Assembly (NCBI GenBank): GCA_949752745.1
Contig: OX457024.1
Span: 107,533,692-107,597,691 of the forward strand
Origin: Protula sp. h YS-2021
Taxonomy: Eukaryota; Annelida; Polychaeta; Sabellida; Serpulidae
Direction: 5' to 3'
Length of the DNA stretch: 64,000 nucleotides
Positions 39,485 through 55,826 of this stretch are shown here, in pieces. The notes beneath the pieces are model-generated. The model did no database searches, was not told where the DNA came from, and saw only the letters and a program-made list of their open reading frames with translations. A program made the translations under genes and the position numbers. Numbering within the stretch: position 1 is the stretch's first letter; the number at the start of each line of letters is the position of its first letter.

Positions 39485-40004
39485 TGGAAAGATCTTACAG
39501 AGCAGAGATGTGTAATTCTGTAGCAGAAAACAAACCAAGGACAATGGAAAAGTCACCAGCCATGTTTAAGAAATAGAAAGAAAAAAAACGAATGCCACTG
39601 TAATTGAAAAATAAGTGAAACTACCAAATTAAAGAGAATTAAAGATAGACAAAAGTTCAGATTAAATAATATGGGCTAAATTAGAGAAAAAGAATAAATA
39701 AACTTTTACATGGAAATAGAAACCAGAATGGGAGGAGATGGTGCTGTCTAAATCTAAAAAAGAAAAAGGAAAGCAAAAAATGGAATTTTATGAAGAAAAG
39801 TAAACAAAAAAAAAACAGATTTAAGAAAGTCACACCTACTGAGGCTATAAAGTATGAAAATTAATGAAGGATGACATTAAGGCTTGAAATAAATGCATTG
39901 ATTTTGAATTAAAAATAAGAGATATTAAAAAATAGCGAAAGAATCTGGTTTCGTGCGTAGAAAGGTTTGTAAGTAAAACAGAAAATACATAAGACGTGTG
40001 CTAC
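39485..40004. other. sequence 3' of exon 1b (minus strand): presumed intron
   Basis: Purine-rich, A-heavy on the plus strand with many gaaa runs. It follows the exon 1b donor (GTAGCA). No exon found. Confidence 0.5.
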
Positions 40005-40562
40005 CTGTGGGGCACTGGCAACCGCGCTAAGTATCCAGGCAAGTTTCAGCATCACTTTTCCTCTCTTGTTTGCGTCATGAATACGCAAAGGTTGTACGAT
40101 GGCGAAGTATCGATCAATGCTCATCATTATCAATAGAAAAGAGGAGAGATAGAATCCAAACGTGCGGCAGAACATCAAGACGCGACAGGCTACGTCACCG
40201 GCCTGCCAGGAGACGGTCACGTGCCAGCCTATTTCCACTGGCAACATAACAAACGTCACAATGAGATCGGCGCAGCATAAATGCAGGATGAAATGATTGA
40301 CGCGTAACTGCATATGCCGATGACGAAACAAAGTGAAAAATACTAGTAAGTTACCGATTGCTGAAACCATAAATAGAACGGAATAAACAATAACAGAAAG
40401 TAAACTATCTCCATTAAAGGTTAATAAATCAGGGATGCCGCTTTTTCCTTCCGTATTGTTCGTTTCAGAAACCTCTGAGAAGTTAAAGTATTCAACTGGT
40501 ATTGAATTTATCCCATTGTTGTTGCATAGTACACTGCGATTGTCATGACTTGGGTTTCTCAT
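40005..40562 (-). CDS. GPCR first coding exon 1b: paralogue of exon 1a
   Basis: This encodes 186 residues with the same layout as exon 1a: an N-terminus with sequons (NRS 8, NFS 27, NNT 35), TM1 with GN, TM2 with LHLCCADLIVTFVMLP, the EIGWHVTVSWQAGD loop, TM3 Cys, RTFGFYLSSF, DRY at 150 to 152, and TM4 ending VASAPQ. Over the shared 140 residues I count about 31 differences from exon 1a (about 78 percent identity), mostly conservative; the extracellular leaders are unrelated. It is intact and ends CAG before GTAGCA, phase 0, at the same position as 1a. I find no separate exons 2 to 5 between it and exon 1a. It is therefore either an alternative first exon for the exons at 13.1 to 11.06 kb or a partial gene copy. 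Confidence 0.9.
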
Positions 40563-43500
40563 GATGAATTTGATAATACTAATGAGAAATATCCATTTAA
40601 ATATTTATCAATAAGACTTCCTTTCAAGTTGGAATTGTCTCACTGTAATTGAAAATGTACGTAACGTTATTTATATTCAGTGTATGGTTGTTTTCAAAAA
40701 TAAGTGCATTTTATTTATACTTGGTGTACTTATATTTACTTGCTTATACTTTTACATTTCATTTCTGTGATTTAAAAAGACAGTTACATATTAATGCAAC
40801 ATATATGCAACCAGCTAAGAATACTTCGTGAAGCCAACTGACTTTTCTGCTCTTTTTAAAGTAAGCGAAAGGGCAACTCACAGTAGCTTTCTGCTTTTGA
40901 CAAAATTTCCCAGAGGAAAGCATGCCAGAAATTAGATTAGCCACGAAATGAGGCGCAATGTGTTATGAAATATAAAGACATGAAATACGTGGCAAGTTGT
41001 TTGAAAATAAAAAATTAAAATGAAAGCAGGCATGAATTGCCAGCAATTTCTTCTAAAACCAACGACACGAAATTGTATTAAAATATAGAACTGAAATACG
41101 ACGGAATGTGTCAGAAACAATTTGTTCTAAAACCAAAGGCAACTTTATATCTGAAGGTTAGTGCTGTTGATGTTGATACCATATAACACATGCTAAGAAC
41201 ATTTAGTTCTCTATTTATGCTAAAAGAAGACATATTTTCAAACAATGGCATTTACCATTTACACAAATATATGTTTGGCTCAGCAATTTTGCTATTGTGT
41301 GCCGAAATTAAACCATTGTGAACAAATCTTAATTTCTTTTAAAAACAAACGAAACCTACTTATTGGGAAAGGGGACATTGCCGTTTCCAGAAAATCAGTG
41401 AAAAGAAAAACTAACAATTTTACAGAGACTATTCTAGAGAAAATTGCAAGCCATTATGACATGCAAAACAACTAGTTTATAGATGAAGATAAAATAGATA
41501 CAATTGCCACAACAATCTAATATTTTTTACTGTTTATTTATTTCACTATGGTTTATAACTGCTGCTACAAATCTCATTTCATTTCAGATTTTTCTGCCTG
41601 CGCGATTGCGTTTTATTTAAATAACTATGGTACGCAGAAAATAACAAAGGTGTTGAAACTGTATATTTTATCTACTATCACCTCTTATCTTGTTATCAAC
41701 TCCTGTTTTATTGCCCTTATCAACGACAACATTGCTAAGCAAAAAATCCCAATGAGGTCCTCCTTCTAGACCTTAAAAGTTATGCTGATTTTGACATTAA
41801 CTGTGTGCGTATGACTTATTTTTCTGCGTATACTTGTGTTCAAAATTACTTTATTTCAAGCAGATATCTTGACTCATTCTCTTAATGAATTAGTACGGAC
41901 ATCAAAAGTCATAGCCACGTTTAAAATATATAGTAAATTTAATTGTTATTATTATTATAATTATTATAATTATTATTATTATCACTATTATTATTAGTAT
42001 TATTATCATTATTATTAAAACTATTAAAGCATTATAACATCACTTAATTTTCATAATTAACAATCACATATATTGACTTATTTTTAGTCAACATATGGTA
42101 TTATTGACCAGTAAGCAATTGTGGACCTTTCAACATTTTTGTTATTGGTTAATAGTATTCTCATTTTGACTCCAATATGTCAACATATGCTTTATAACCT
42201 AATTGTCATTATCATACCACATAACTGCAATATCTGTCGGATATTGCGCTCTGATCAACATTAAAAAATTGTTAGCTTGTCACTCAATCAATAAGATTAC
42301 TGCTTGGTGGCCAATACAATGTGGCTCTGTGAATGAACAAGATCAGATCCCAAACCCACTTATTTACAACAGAGCCAACTCCATTAACTGTTTTATAATA
42401 GCAGATGATCCAGAATCGAGCGTAAAATGTTCAAACATTGATTTGCCAATGCACACTCTTCGTATCAACCATTTAAAGCAATAGTTGGACAATCTGGATT
42501 GAATTCCCCAACCAAAGAATCAAGTCCGTAAAGCTACTGATTTGGGGCAGGTGTTCACACAAGTAGTTGAACTATGCATTGATGATTCAAGCACTGCTGC
42601 AAGCAAACAGCGTCATCACTTTTTGCCCTCATTTTTTAAAGAATAAAAGAAACACAAAATCATTAATTGGGTGTTACTTTGCTCAGTGGTTTTCGTCAGC
42701 AGTTATAGGTTTTAGTGGGGGGATTGAAGGCCACTTTGTATCACGTGACTCAGATGGTGGTTATAATTTTGAGGCCAGATGTTGTGCGAGGGAAGTGCCA
42801 AGTTTCCCACAAAAAAGAGTGGGGTAGGTCTTTCAGAATTGTATTGATAAAGAAAGGTGAATGTTTTCAGATTAGGGTCGTTTCAAAATGTCATGCTCAC
42901 GCATGGTGACCATTTGGTATCAATAAATGAGCAAGACAAGGGCTTTGATAATAGACGGATGTTCCTGTTATTCTAGTAAATAAATCATTTGTAAGTTGTT
43001 GTTTTTAACGCAGGCAGTCAGAACTCACTAAAAGTAGCTGTCACCGAGATAACATTTATGCGACTTATCTCTAAATTTAAGATTGACAATCTCCTGTATT
43101 GAGTTCAGTTGATTGTTATCTCTAAAAAGGGGGTAGAGGCGACTTCTGTAAATTAGGATTACACAGAATGGTTTCGGTTTACATTAAAATTTCACAAAAG
43201 GCTGCGCTTGAATGAGAATATATATCAAAATTCAAAAGCGATAACACAAGCGTTGCTGTGAAATCAACTAATCGTACAGAACACTAACTGCAAATTAAAC
43301 ACAGTTTGAATCGGCAATAGTGCAGTTCCTACCAATGTCATGAAACCGAAATGTCATATATTGCTCTCTTTTCCTATTTCCCGCTGATGTTGGGAAAGAC
43401 TTGACGCAGTTTATTACCAGGAACAGCAAATATAAGGCTGTGCTGCCTCGTAAATCAGAGCGCATGTTGCAAGAAGATTACGAAATAACAGAAAATATAT

Positions 43501-44975
43501 TCATAAATTAGTGAACATTTCATGCCGCGCGCAAGTAAAGAAAGGACAGCAAATTCAAGCTCTGATGAGCTTATTATGCTGCATATATTTTAATATGTTT
43601 TACATTCAATAGACAAGGACTAAAATATCTTAGTATTTTTTACCTATAGCTAAGTGCTGAAGATACACTTCACATGAAAAAGTATCACACTCAGTAGCAA
43701 AATACAATGCCTGTTGTTTCCTTTCAAACTGAAAATGTTTTTTTTTTGCAACCTCATTTATTCGCTGTCAGTTTCTACTGCTTTAGGCCCAGAGGTCTAT
43801 AGTTTGGGTGTTGTCTGTCTGTCTGTCCGACAACTCGTCTGTACTTCTGTCCAACTTAGGTTATTACTTCCACCCTGATAGCCCGTTTCCTGTGATGCTG
43901 GATGTATGGATGATCTACCATAATGGGTAGGTGCATATTATTTTTATGTTGACCTTGATCCAACTTTTAAGTCTTAATTACAACCATATTCGACTCAGGG
44001 AATGTGCTCTCTACGATGGCTTGGTATTTGTATTGTGTTTCTAAAGAAACTGTCGGCGTTGCAGTTTGTAACTAAGATACATAGAACTAAGCAAAAAATA
44101 TTAACTTTGAAAAAAGAAACAAAAAGAACAAAAATAGTCAATTAGTCTTACGATATGTGCTTGTAAGGTTGACATAGAGATCTTTCTTTGTTTTTCATGT
44201 ATTTATAGCATTTAATTAAATATCAAATCTAATCCAGCGTATTCAACCCTAGGAATGTAAAATAATATTCTAGAATGTCTTAAATTATTTCGATCTAACA
44301 GCCTTCTCATTTCAACATGATATCAGACAATCTATTTTAACACAATGTAAAATATTGATATGTAAATAAATATCGATTAATATACTTTTTCAAAAGTAAT
44401 GTGACAATTTGCTTAGAGCTATGGCAGACCGCATCGCTATGTCTGCATTCTACTGCAACGAAGGGTGAAAATATTTTACAAACACTGGCGAAAGGAAGAC
44501 ATTTAATAACTTAAAAGAGTGTCACTAAAAATGTTATCTGACTTTCAGAATGCGGAATGAAATTTGAAACAAATCATTTTGCATTGACAGTTGGTCTAAA
44601 AATTATGTCAGTCACAAAAATACAACTGTTCACACAGAATATATGATAAGATCAGCGCACATACGATCACAAACATGAAACAAATAGTGTATAAGTTGAA
44701 ATTTTCTTGCGTCGAAATTTTCACGAATTATTTGCCATTTTCACGAACTTTTTTGCACACGAGAGCTGAGCATAAGTTTTAGTCTCACACAGTTTCAGCA
44801 GCGATAAATTTGTCTGTCTGCCTCACTCCTTTCAATAATTTTCGCGGGAATTAATTTTCTCGAATGGCTCTGCCTTGTCAATATAACGAAAATTAAGTGC
44901 CCACGCAAATATTCACTTATACAGCATAAATGACAACAGCTAGAGGATAAAGCCATAGATATTCTTCCAAAAGGA
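40563..44975. other. AT-rich non-coding stretch upstream of exon 1b
   Basis: No supported gene. (ATT)n-like sequence occurs at about 41946 to 42020. A (CTGT)n stub with 'gtcattacttccacc'-type sequence at about 43810 to 43990 resembles the 3' parts of dispersed invertebrate repeats, but I cannot name one. Confidence 0.45.

Positions 44976-48133
<3,158 letters not shown>

Positions 48134-48221
<88 letters not shown>
48134..48221. repeat. (TA)n microsatellite at the LINE 5' side
   Basis: About 43 TA units, directly upstream (minus strand) of the first LINE codons I can read. Confidence 0.97.
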
Positions 48222-48222
<1 letters not shown>

Positions 48223-48224
48223 CA

Positions 48225-49200
48225 ACCTGCCTTTGTTCAATGGTATTCTGTCCCCTCATTAATCAACTTGCTCATATTTCTACTCTATGGGATATTATAT
48301 ACACACATATATATGTAAGTTAATACATTAATAGTAGCATATTCCATACCTATTGTCATTCTTAGCTTAATTTTACTAGGTTTCTCCTTGCCTTATACCA
48401 ATTTAGATCTAGTATATATTTTTCTTAATGAGTAACCATTTTGTGTTTTAATGTTTCACAATATCAACCTCAGCAAAAGTAAACTAGACAAAATGAATTC
48501 CATAAATATTAAATATCATATAGGGATAAAAATACATATCTAAATTTTAAATGTGTATCAAACATGCAGTATCTGTTGAGTTCTATAAGGGTGCTCAACA
48601 ACTTCGCTTGTAGGTTACATAAAAATATTCTTATCATTCTAGCTTAAACAAAGTAGCTTTTAAGAAATTCTATACTGTATTAGAAAGGGTTAAAATAAGC
48701 AGAGCTTTTCTAAACCCATATAAAACATGCATGGCATAAGATGCAAAATGCCACGTAGTCTTCTTGTCATTTACTTCGTTTATTGCATAATAAGGAAACA
48801 AAGCAATCCTTATTGCCAGTCACTCCCCAGCGTCCAAGGCTCAGAACTTCCGGTTTTCGTGTGCAGCATTGCTTTGTTATGCTGGCACTTTATAAGTATC
48901 CCGGTTATTCTTGAATTACCTGCTGTCTTTTGGCCAATTACAAATTTTCACGGTAGTTTCGTCTACCATAATTTCAGCATTGGCCATTCGTGCAAGAAAT
49001 TCTTTTTCATTATTTTTCAAGTCGCTTTTAAAAGAGTTGATTAATTTTTCTACACATTTCGATGTATCTTGCATAAGTAGTTGCTAAGCTGTTAAGTTGT
49101 TATCTTAGTACTGATCAATCAATATTTCAAGCAATACAGTGGTATCTGCCATGGTACTCCATAAAAATTTGTCCAAACAGATCGCATGGAACGATGCAAA
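48225..49200. other. non-coding, nothing recognised
   Basis: AT-rich. A plus frame of 105 codons from 48727 has no recognisable motif. Confidence 0.5.
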
Positions 49201-49205
49201 CAGGA

Positions 49206-49257
49206 AATAATAATAATAATAATAATAATGATAATAATAATAATAATAATAATAATA
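49206..49257. repeat. (TAA)n microsatellite
   Basis: About 17 TAA units with one TGA interruption. Confidence 0.95.
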
Positions 49258-49619
49258 TTGAAATAACGACATTCATGGTTTAATGTGATGAGAAAGTATC
49301 ATCTGTACATACGCTTAGCGCTTGAAATGTCCTTTTTCCCTGTTATTTCGAGTGTAATTTTACAACAGAGGTAGATAAGGAGTTGATATCAGCTGCGAGT
49401 GCAGTGACTTTTTACAAGTGTTTAAATTGAAACATGGCAGCCTTTCTTTCTGTTCATTTTTGTGTTATTGTGACGGCACCTGTGTATTGCATTGTGACGT
49501 CTGCTACTGAAAGCAATCATCAGCGCCATGTCGGATAACAGCGTTGCCATTTGTGTAAATTTTATTGGCGACGCTATACTGGCAATTAGAAAAAGCAAAA
49601 AGCCTGTAATTCCTTTATG

Positions 49620-49905
49620 TGACAGTATTCTTCATATGAGAGTGTAAATATGGCAGTGTACTTCATATGGCAGTGTTCTTCATATGACAGTATAAATATG
49701 GCATTGTACTTCATATCGCCTTATAAATATGGCAATGTACGTCATATGACAGTCTATTTAACATGACAATGTACTTCATGTGGCAGGTACTTCATATGGC
49801 AGTGTACTTTACATGGCCCTGTTCTTCATATGGCAGAGTAAATATGGCTATGTACTTTATATGCCAGTTTACTCAACATGGCAGCATACTTCATATAGTC
49901 TGGTG
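49620..49905. repeat. minisatellite of 16 to 20 bases, about 15 units
   Basis: The unit tacttcatatggcagtg, with inserts such as taaatatgg, recurs across about 280 bases with substitutions. Confidence 0.88.
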
Positions 49906-49909
49906 CATA

Positions 49910-50509
49910 ATGCAAAGCTAAAACATACACATTTGTTTTTGTCATTACAGTAATAACCTTAATAATCTTCTGAGGCGTTTCCAATTGGTAATTTCTTGGG
50001 AAGGGAAGGGACTGCGCTTCCGGGTTTCTACGTCAACGAGGCATTAATTCACGTGGCATTTTCTGATAATTTGGTTGGATCTAAACAGTCACCCAGTTGT
50101 ATATAAGTTCAAGTCGTGATAAAGTTTTGTGCAATTGCTGTCATTATAATGTTTGAAGGGTATTGAAGATTGTTCAGGGTATTTCCTTTCTTGACTAAAG
50201 CTTCTTTACAGCGATAATTAAACATAAATTTTAACATTTCCAGAGACTTGTGAGGTAAGGTAGCAAGCAATTACCTAATCGGAACTTATTTAGAGGAATT
50301 ATCTAATCACGACTCATTTCAATATCGACCCTGAAAAGATATTTGAAGGTAAAAATTGAATTTAAAGCAACGGTTCAACTTTGTGTTTACACTCATGAAA
50401 CGCTAGCCCAATTCAGTGACAACACAAAGCTCATTTACGATTTGCAACAAGCAGTGTTGTTGGCGTCATCCCACAGGTACATGGTACATGGTACTCTCTT
50501 GAGTACATG

Positions 50510-50510
<1 letters not shown>
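49910..50510. other. non-coding, nothing recognised
   Basis: No gene seen. A short duplication (acatggtac) precedes the next microsatellite. Confidence 0.5.
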
Positions 50511-50511
<1 letters not shown>

Positions 50512-50552
<41 letters not shown>

Positions 50553-50570
50553 CTCTCTCTCTCTCTCTCT
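50512..50570. repeat. (CT)n microsatellite
   Basis: About 28 CT units with two TTTC interruptions. Confidence 0.95.
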
Positions 50571-50574
50571 GAAG

Positions 50575-53500
50575 CATTCATTTCAGTCATCAAGTTATCA
50601 GCATTGGTTCAAACATACAAGCATCCTCACAGCCTCTAGCCTTTCTCTCTCAAAATTCTGACTGCCCAATACATTCGCAAAACCTACGGTTAACGGTAAT
50701 TTTACGCGCTATCAATAAATGTGGAAAAACCTAACGAAACACCTCAAAACGTAACTCCTTTTAATCAAATCCTTAAACAGACTTGCTTCAGCTTGAACAT
50801 TTTCAAGATTATATCAAAGGAGTAGGCGCAATTTAAATCAGTCATGGATTATAGTTATGGAGATATTATCTACCTTTAAACTTACAATTCAATTAAATAC
50901 AACATGAACGTAACTGTTGTATGCCCTAGAGGGCACTTGGTGCAATATTTATTACCCTGCATGTCTAAAAAGCAGAGAAAGGGGATAATTTTGAAGCCAT
51001 AGGCGGTCTGCGCTGAGAGCAAATTTCATTAAAAAGGAAGGAGGGTAATTTTAATTCAGTACTCTCCTTTTCCTATAAAAGGCGGGAAGGGAGTTCTTTC
51101 GGAACTGCACTCCACATTTGATTGGAAAAGGGTGTATTGTTTAAAATTTAACACTTCGTGTTTGGCGTTGTTTTAAGACGTCATGGACATCCGTGGTAAT
51201 CAAGTCAAACGTAAATTCTCCTTCCCATGGGTTAAATTAAAAATAAAGTTAAAAGAGAAAGCTGTCACATTAGATTGATTTCAGGTTATAAAAATCTCAC
51301 AGTAACTTGCAATAAAACAACAAGAATGAAAAGGACAACGCCGTTCAACAGGAAACATGAACAGGCTGTTCGCGATTGCTTCACTGGCTCTTAAATTTTA
51401 AGTGCACTGCGCAATATAAACCACAAACACAATTTGTTCTTTAAAATATATTTGAGCCGTATTTACGAACAATGTTAAAAAGTGTTGAAATTAGTAAAAG
51501 AAAGGAATTGAGAAAATGTAAATAATGTTCTATTTAAGAGAAAGCAGCTTAAAGTTGCTAATACAGTCACACTCCCGACCATCGGAAGGCACTTGTATAT
51601 TGCGAATCGAGAAAATGGAAATATTGACCTACTTTTTAAGGAACCAGTTTAAATTCGCTAATAGAGTCAGGATCCCTATAATAGCGGAGCCCTTGATAGC
51701 TAGTTACTTATGAAACGAATTTACTTTTGTTGAAATAAACATGTCAGCTTTGAACAGTTTAGGTTTTAATTCTTCTTCTTGCGACATCAGAGAGCAGCAG
51801 CGCACAAAAAGCCACCAGATATCAAACGTAGCGGCCCCAGTTGAGTATATAGAGTTAATAATTGATTTCATGTCAGTGTGAATCGAAGGCCAAGTACCTG
51901 TACAGCGGGGTTCAAAATACTGAAAGCATTGGTATTTATATGGATTTAATTTAGTGCAGTTCATCCTTTAAATGTTTTCACAAATATTGAAAATAATTAT
52001 ATATCTGTATACATTTATAAATGTATAGAATATTTTATAAATATTTTTTATTCTCTAAAATATTATAAAATTATTTTTAAACCGGTTCTCCGACACAGAT
52101 AATGGCAGGCAACAAAACACTTAATTGGAGTGTTACATTTTTACATCGTACGTGTGTATGTAAGCACTTTACCATATTTCTTCGTTTATGCGTTACGTGT
52201 GAGAACAACAAAATTTTTAACTCAATGAAACGTAATAGCTTAAACCATTCAATGGTGTTGTTGCTAAAAACAGTCATGTTGCTGACCATATTTTGCTAAA
52301 TATATCTTCATTGACAGAAAAGATAACTATAGAAACCTTTTAAGGACTAAAGAGAAGCAAAGGCTCAAGAAAACACCAGTATTTATGCGTTAAACTGGTT
52401 TCCTTGGGCAGCTTGCCAAATGTAGCTACGTTCAATTATCTCTACTGGGTTTTTCAATCAGCTACTCGCAACACTCCTGTGTTTTATTGGTACTTAAGCT
52501 CTTCTTTGTAACTCTTTTTGGTAACATGTCTGTGCTGTTTTATTATAAGGTTTCAAATGAAGACGCCATAGCTAACTATGCCTTAATTTGCTGCACAACT
52601 GGCTTGCCTGTGAGTGCTTTTGACCAGTAGATAAATTATTGCCTATTATTAAGTAAGGTTTTCTGGTATATTTTAATTTTTTATGCACACATTGCAATAA
52701 AGTTACAACAAATAAGTTGAAACTAATATGGAAAAGTCAGATAATAACAGGAGTTGACTGTGCTTCTTTGGAAGTGATTGTGCTGAGAGTATTACACAGC
52801 TGATGTGAAGGAAATTTTTATACTCTTCTTCTTTGAACCTTTAAGAGGTTACAGTAAAGACTCTCTATTTATCTTAGATCCCATTTCTTTATTCACCATG
52901 CTTAACTAAGTCAGGAGGTTACGCATTGCTTAGATATTTGTTCAGTTTACATTAAGGGCAATTGCATCTAACCGTTCGTATTATAAAGCCTTTGTATCAC
53001 GTAATTTTCCGCCAACTTGTACACAATAATTTCAGAAGATTGAGGCAATTGTGTCATAGTCAATCTCAAAATAACTGTTTAATCAAGTCAATCGAAGTGT
53101 CTCATATTGCAATGTCATAAAAATAACTCTTTCACAACGTTTAGTATCCAATAAATTTTAAACTAACTTCAAACTGGTGGCCCAGGTGACTTCAATGCCG
53201 ACGATTGCTGCCCAGGTCACGGTGACCCTGATGATGGCGACCGAGTCGACCCTTGAGACTTCAACCCAGGCCGCACCTAATGATTTATTAACTGCACGCA
53301 TTGAAAACATTATGCTGAGAGACAAGGAGCACTGCTGGATAAGTTACCTAAACCCCAGCCCGGGGTGCAAAGAACGCGCCTTGAAACTGGTAATAATGTC
53401 GCTGTTCCCATACTAAAGATAGGGACGCAGTGATCCTCACAATATTTTGTGTGTTATTGTTGACAAAGATAAACGATTTGTAAAGATAAGCCACGTATTC

Positions 53501-54270
53501 TAAAGACTAAACTTTCATGCGATCAGTTAGACATTTGCCTCAAGCACTTGCTTGAATAATCTGACGTCACTCGTACTCATAAATAACATCACACCAAGCT
53601 GTGACACATGAGTTCTGGTGCACAGGGCTTTGTCAGATGCAACCATAGACACACACTGTGAGAGGAGAGTAAAAGGTATAAAAGGTAAATGTTTGAAAAA
53701 CAATGTGAAGCGTTCCGGCTGGTGCGATAATTAGCTGCCTTGTAAAAAAAAGAAAAGTATATTTTGTTACAAATATGACATCATTATTGTCATTAATGTA
53801 CATTGATGGGTAATTGTAAGTGTGCAATGATAATACTTTAGGTAATTATGTTTGGAATGTCAAACAATTTAAAACATGAATACATTCGTTTCATTTATCG
53901 AGCAAAGTAATTCAGCAAATACGTGAATAGACTGAGATTTAATTTCGAATTGAACGTATATTTCAGTCAATACACGTATTGCCTTTCCTCCATTGTCAAT
54001 ACACGTATTATCTTAAAAAAACTGAGATAATACAATCATTGAATGAATACACAGGTTGTCTTAAAATATACACAGTGTTTGTTTTAACTTAACTTGTGCT
54101 TATTTTTTTGGATGCTACATATTCACATGCACAAAGTTGTTGATACTCTTAAAATTCTCGATGAACAAAGCAAATATGATACTTGTATTAGGACCTAAGC
54201 TGATTCTTTCCAGTTTGATCCATGGAGTCTAACCAGTAAATCTCATCTATAAATATCTCAAGTGGTAGGG
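50575..54270. other. non-coding stretch
   Basis: No supported gene. At 51035 to 51090 lies an inverted match to the 'aaaattacccc' repeat seen near 14.5 kb. A slightly GC-richer patch at about 53175 to 53400 has an open frame of 79 codons without family motifs. Confidence 0.45.
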
Positions 54271-54276
54271 GTAGGG

Positions 54277-54600
54277 TGTCTGTTCTGGACATACCCTCCG
54301 CTCTGTATATATTGTATCTAGCACATACATGTATGTTCTGGATACGGTTGGTATAAATGATAAAAAAACTGTTATTATTGCTCATCAGCAGGGACATCAT
54401 GAGGTGACGTCATCATGTGCACCCCCAGTATTCAGAACAAACTGTATGTTCTGGATACCGTTGGTATAAAGGATATAAAAAACTCAGAGTCAGAATGCAC
54501 CCCTGTATGTCGTTGTTGGCAAAGTGCACGCGTTCTAAAAACGTCATAGAGTTTCGTCATAGAGGTTCGTGAAACAGGCTCGTCATAGCCTTTCGTAGGT
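54277..54600 (+). repeat. left terminal inverted repeat
   Basis: Contains two copies of the subterminal motif gtatgttctggatac.gttggtata (about 54330 and 54445), as does the right arm. Confidence 0.85.
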
Positions 54601-54719
54601 TTTTATTGATGATGTCAATTTCAAAAGAGCATTACTTTAAAACTATAAGGTGGATTTTAACCATGTTTTCAGCAAAGTATTCAGTAAGATTTTGCTTTTT
54701 TTATTGATGACGTCACTAA

Positions 54720-54965
54720 TGACGTCATTGATGTTGCCGTTGTTGCCATTGTTGTTGTCATTGTTGTTGCCATTGTTGTTGTTGCCGTTGCTGTTGTTGT
54801 TGTTGTTGTCCTTGTTGTTGTTGTCTTTGTTGTTGTTGCTGTTGTTGGCGTTGTTTCTGCCATTGTTGTTGTTTCTTTTGTTGTTGTTGTCATTGTTGGT
54901 ACTGTTGTTGTTGCCATTCTTGCATTCTTGCTGTCTCATTGTTGTTGCTGCTGTTGCCGTTGTTG
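54720..54965. repeat. TTG-rich trinucleotide tract
   Basis: Imperfect (TTG)n/(TTGTTGCCA)n sequence, with codon-like periodicity. It reads as poly-Leu on the plus strand and Asn- or Thr-rich on the minus strand, giving 142 to 143 codon frames that I treat as repeat artefacts. An earlier role as a coding Gln/Asn-type run in the element's gene cannot be excluded. Confidence 0.85.
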
Positions 54966-55028
54966 TCATATTTATATTTATTTCAAAGACTTTTTTATCA
55001 TTTGATAAATGGATGTGCAACCGAAAGG

Positions 55029-55826
55029 ATGCATCAATGCAACATTTGTTCGAAATCTTATCATTGGCCACCAGTTCTTAAAGGACACTTATACCATGCA
55101 CACACTTCAGAAGTGAATGGACCCTAGCCTGCAGAAGGAGAATAGGAGATAGAAATAGAAAACCCTACAAAAATGCCTACAACGGAAGCTTTAGATGAGT
55201 ATTCTTTTGAATGTCAGAGTCGACTTGGCTGAAAATAAAGCACATACTTGTATAGAATGTGGTGCGCTATACAACATGCAAGAAGTTTTGTTCAAACATA
55301 CAAAACATTGCGGCGACAGTGACGATGACAGCAGTTCGGAAAGTGAGTCAGAAACAGACCCTGTTTGGTATGATATGGTTCAGGAATTATATGATGACCA
55401 TGATGACAAATTTCAAGAAAAGGTTGCAGATATGAAGGACAAGGGCTTGAAGATGCGAGTAAACCAGTAAGTGATGACCTTCGACCTAATAATAAACATA
55501 ATAAACGTCGACTAAAACAACTGTTTATGAGACTATTCAAATATACCCAACGTATATAACAAAGCAAACATTATCAAAACATTTTAGAAGACTTAAATTA
55601 CCTTGTTGATGAAAAACATTACGAGTATTCAAAGACACAAAGGGTGGCTATAGGAAAAAAAACAATGCATTCTTTAAAAAGCTTCTAGTTGAGGTGCAGA
55701 ATGATAAAAAAGCGACGAAGAAAGTGACGTGGATGAGGACAGTGAGGTGGAAAAGAATGAAACAGATGAAGCCATCAATGACGCCATCGGTGACATCATC
55801 AATACAAATTTGAAGTGTTACTGAAT
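55029..55826 (+). pseudogene. broken C2H2 zinc-finger gene of the inverted-repeat element
   Basis: Three pieces in different frames read as one decayed gene. Piece 1 (from 55029) has MHQCNICSKSYHWPPVLKGH then LYHAH, a C-x2-C-x12-H-x4-H finger. Piece 2 (about 55195 to 55470) has HTCIECGALYNMQEVLFKH then TKHC, a second finger in C-x2-C-x12-H-x3-C form. It is followed by an acidic Ser/Asp/Glu run and then a charged WYDMVQELYDDHDDKFQEKV segment. Piece 3 (about 55670 to 55826), after frameshifts, has a Lys-rich part and another acidic tail (DEDSEVEKNETDEAINDAIG). Role unknown; zinc fingers plus acidic tails suggest a nucleic-acid-binding protein of the element. Confidence 0.6.

Noticed and set aside
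53177..53416. Plus-strand frame of 79 codons in a slightly GC-richer patch
   Set aside because: No recognisable motif; the alternative frame is equally readable for part of it and then stops. I cannot support a gene.
54643..55081. Long poly-Leu (plus) and Asn/Thr-rich (minus) frames
   Set aside because: They are translations of an imperfect TTG trinucleotide tract; only the zinc-finger part downstream shows family motifs.
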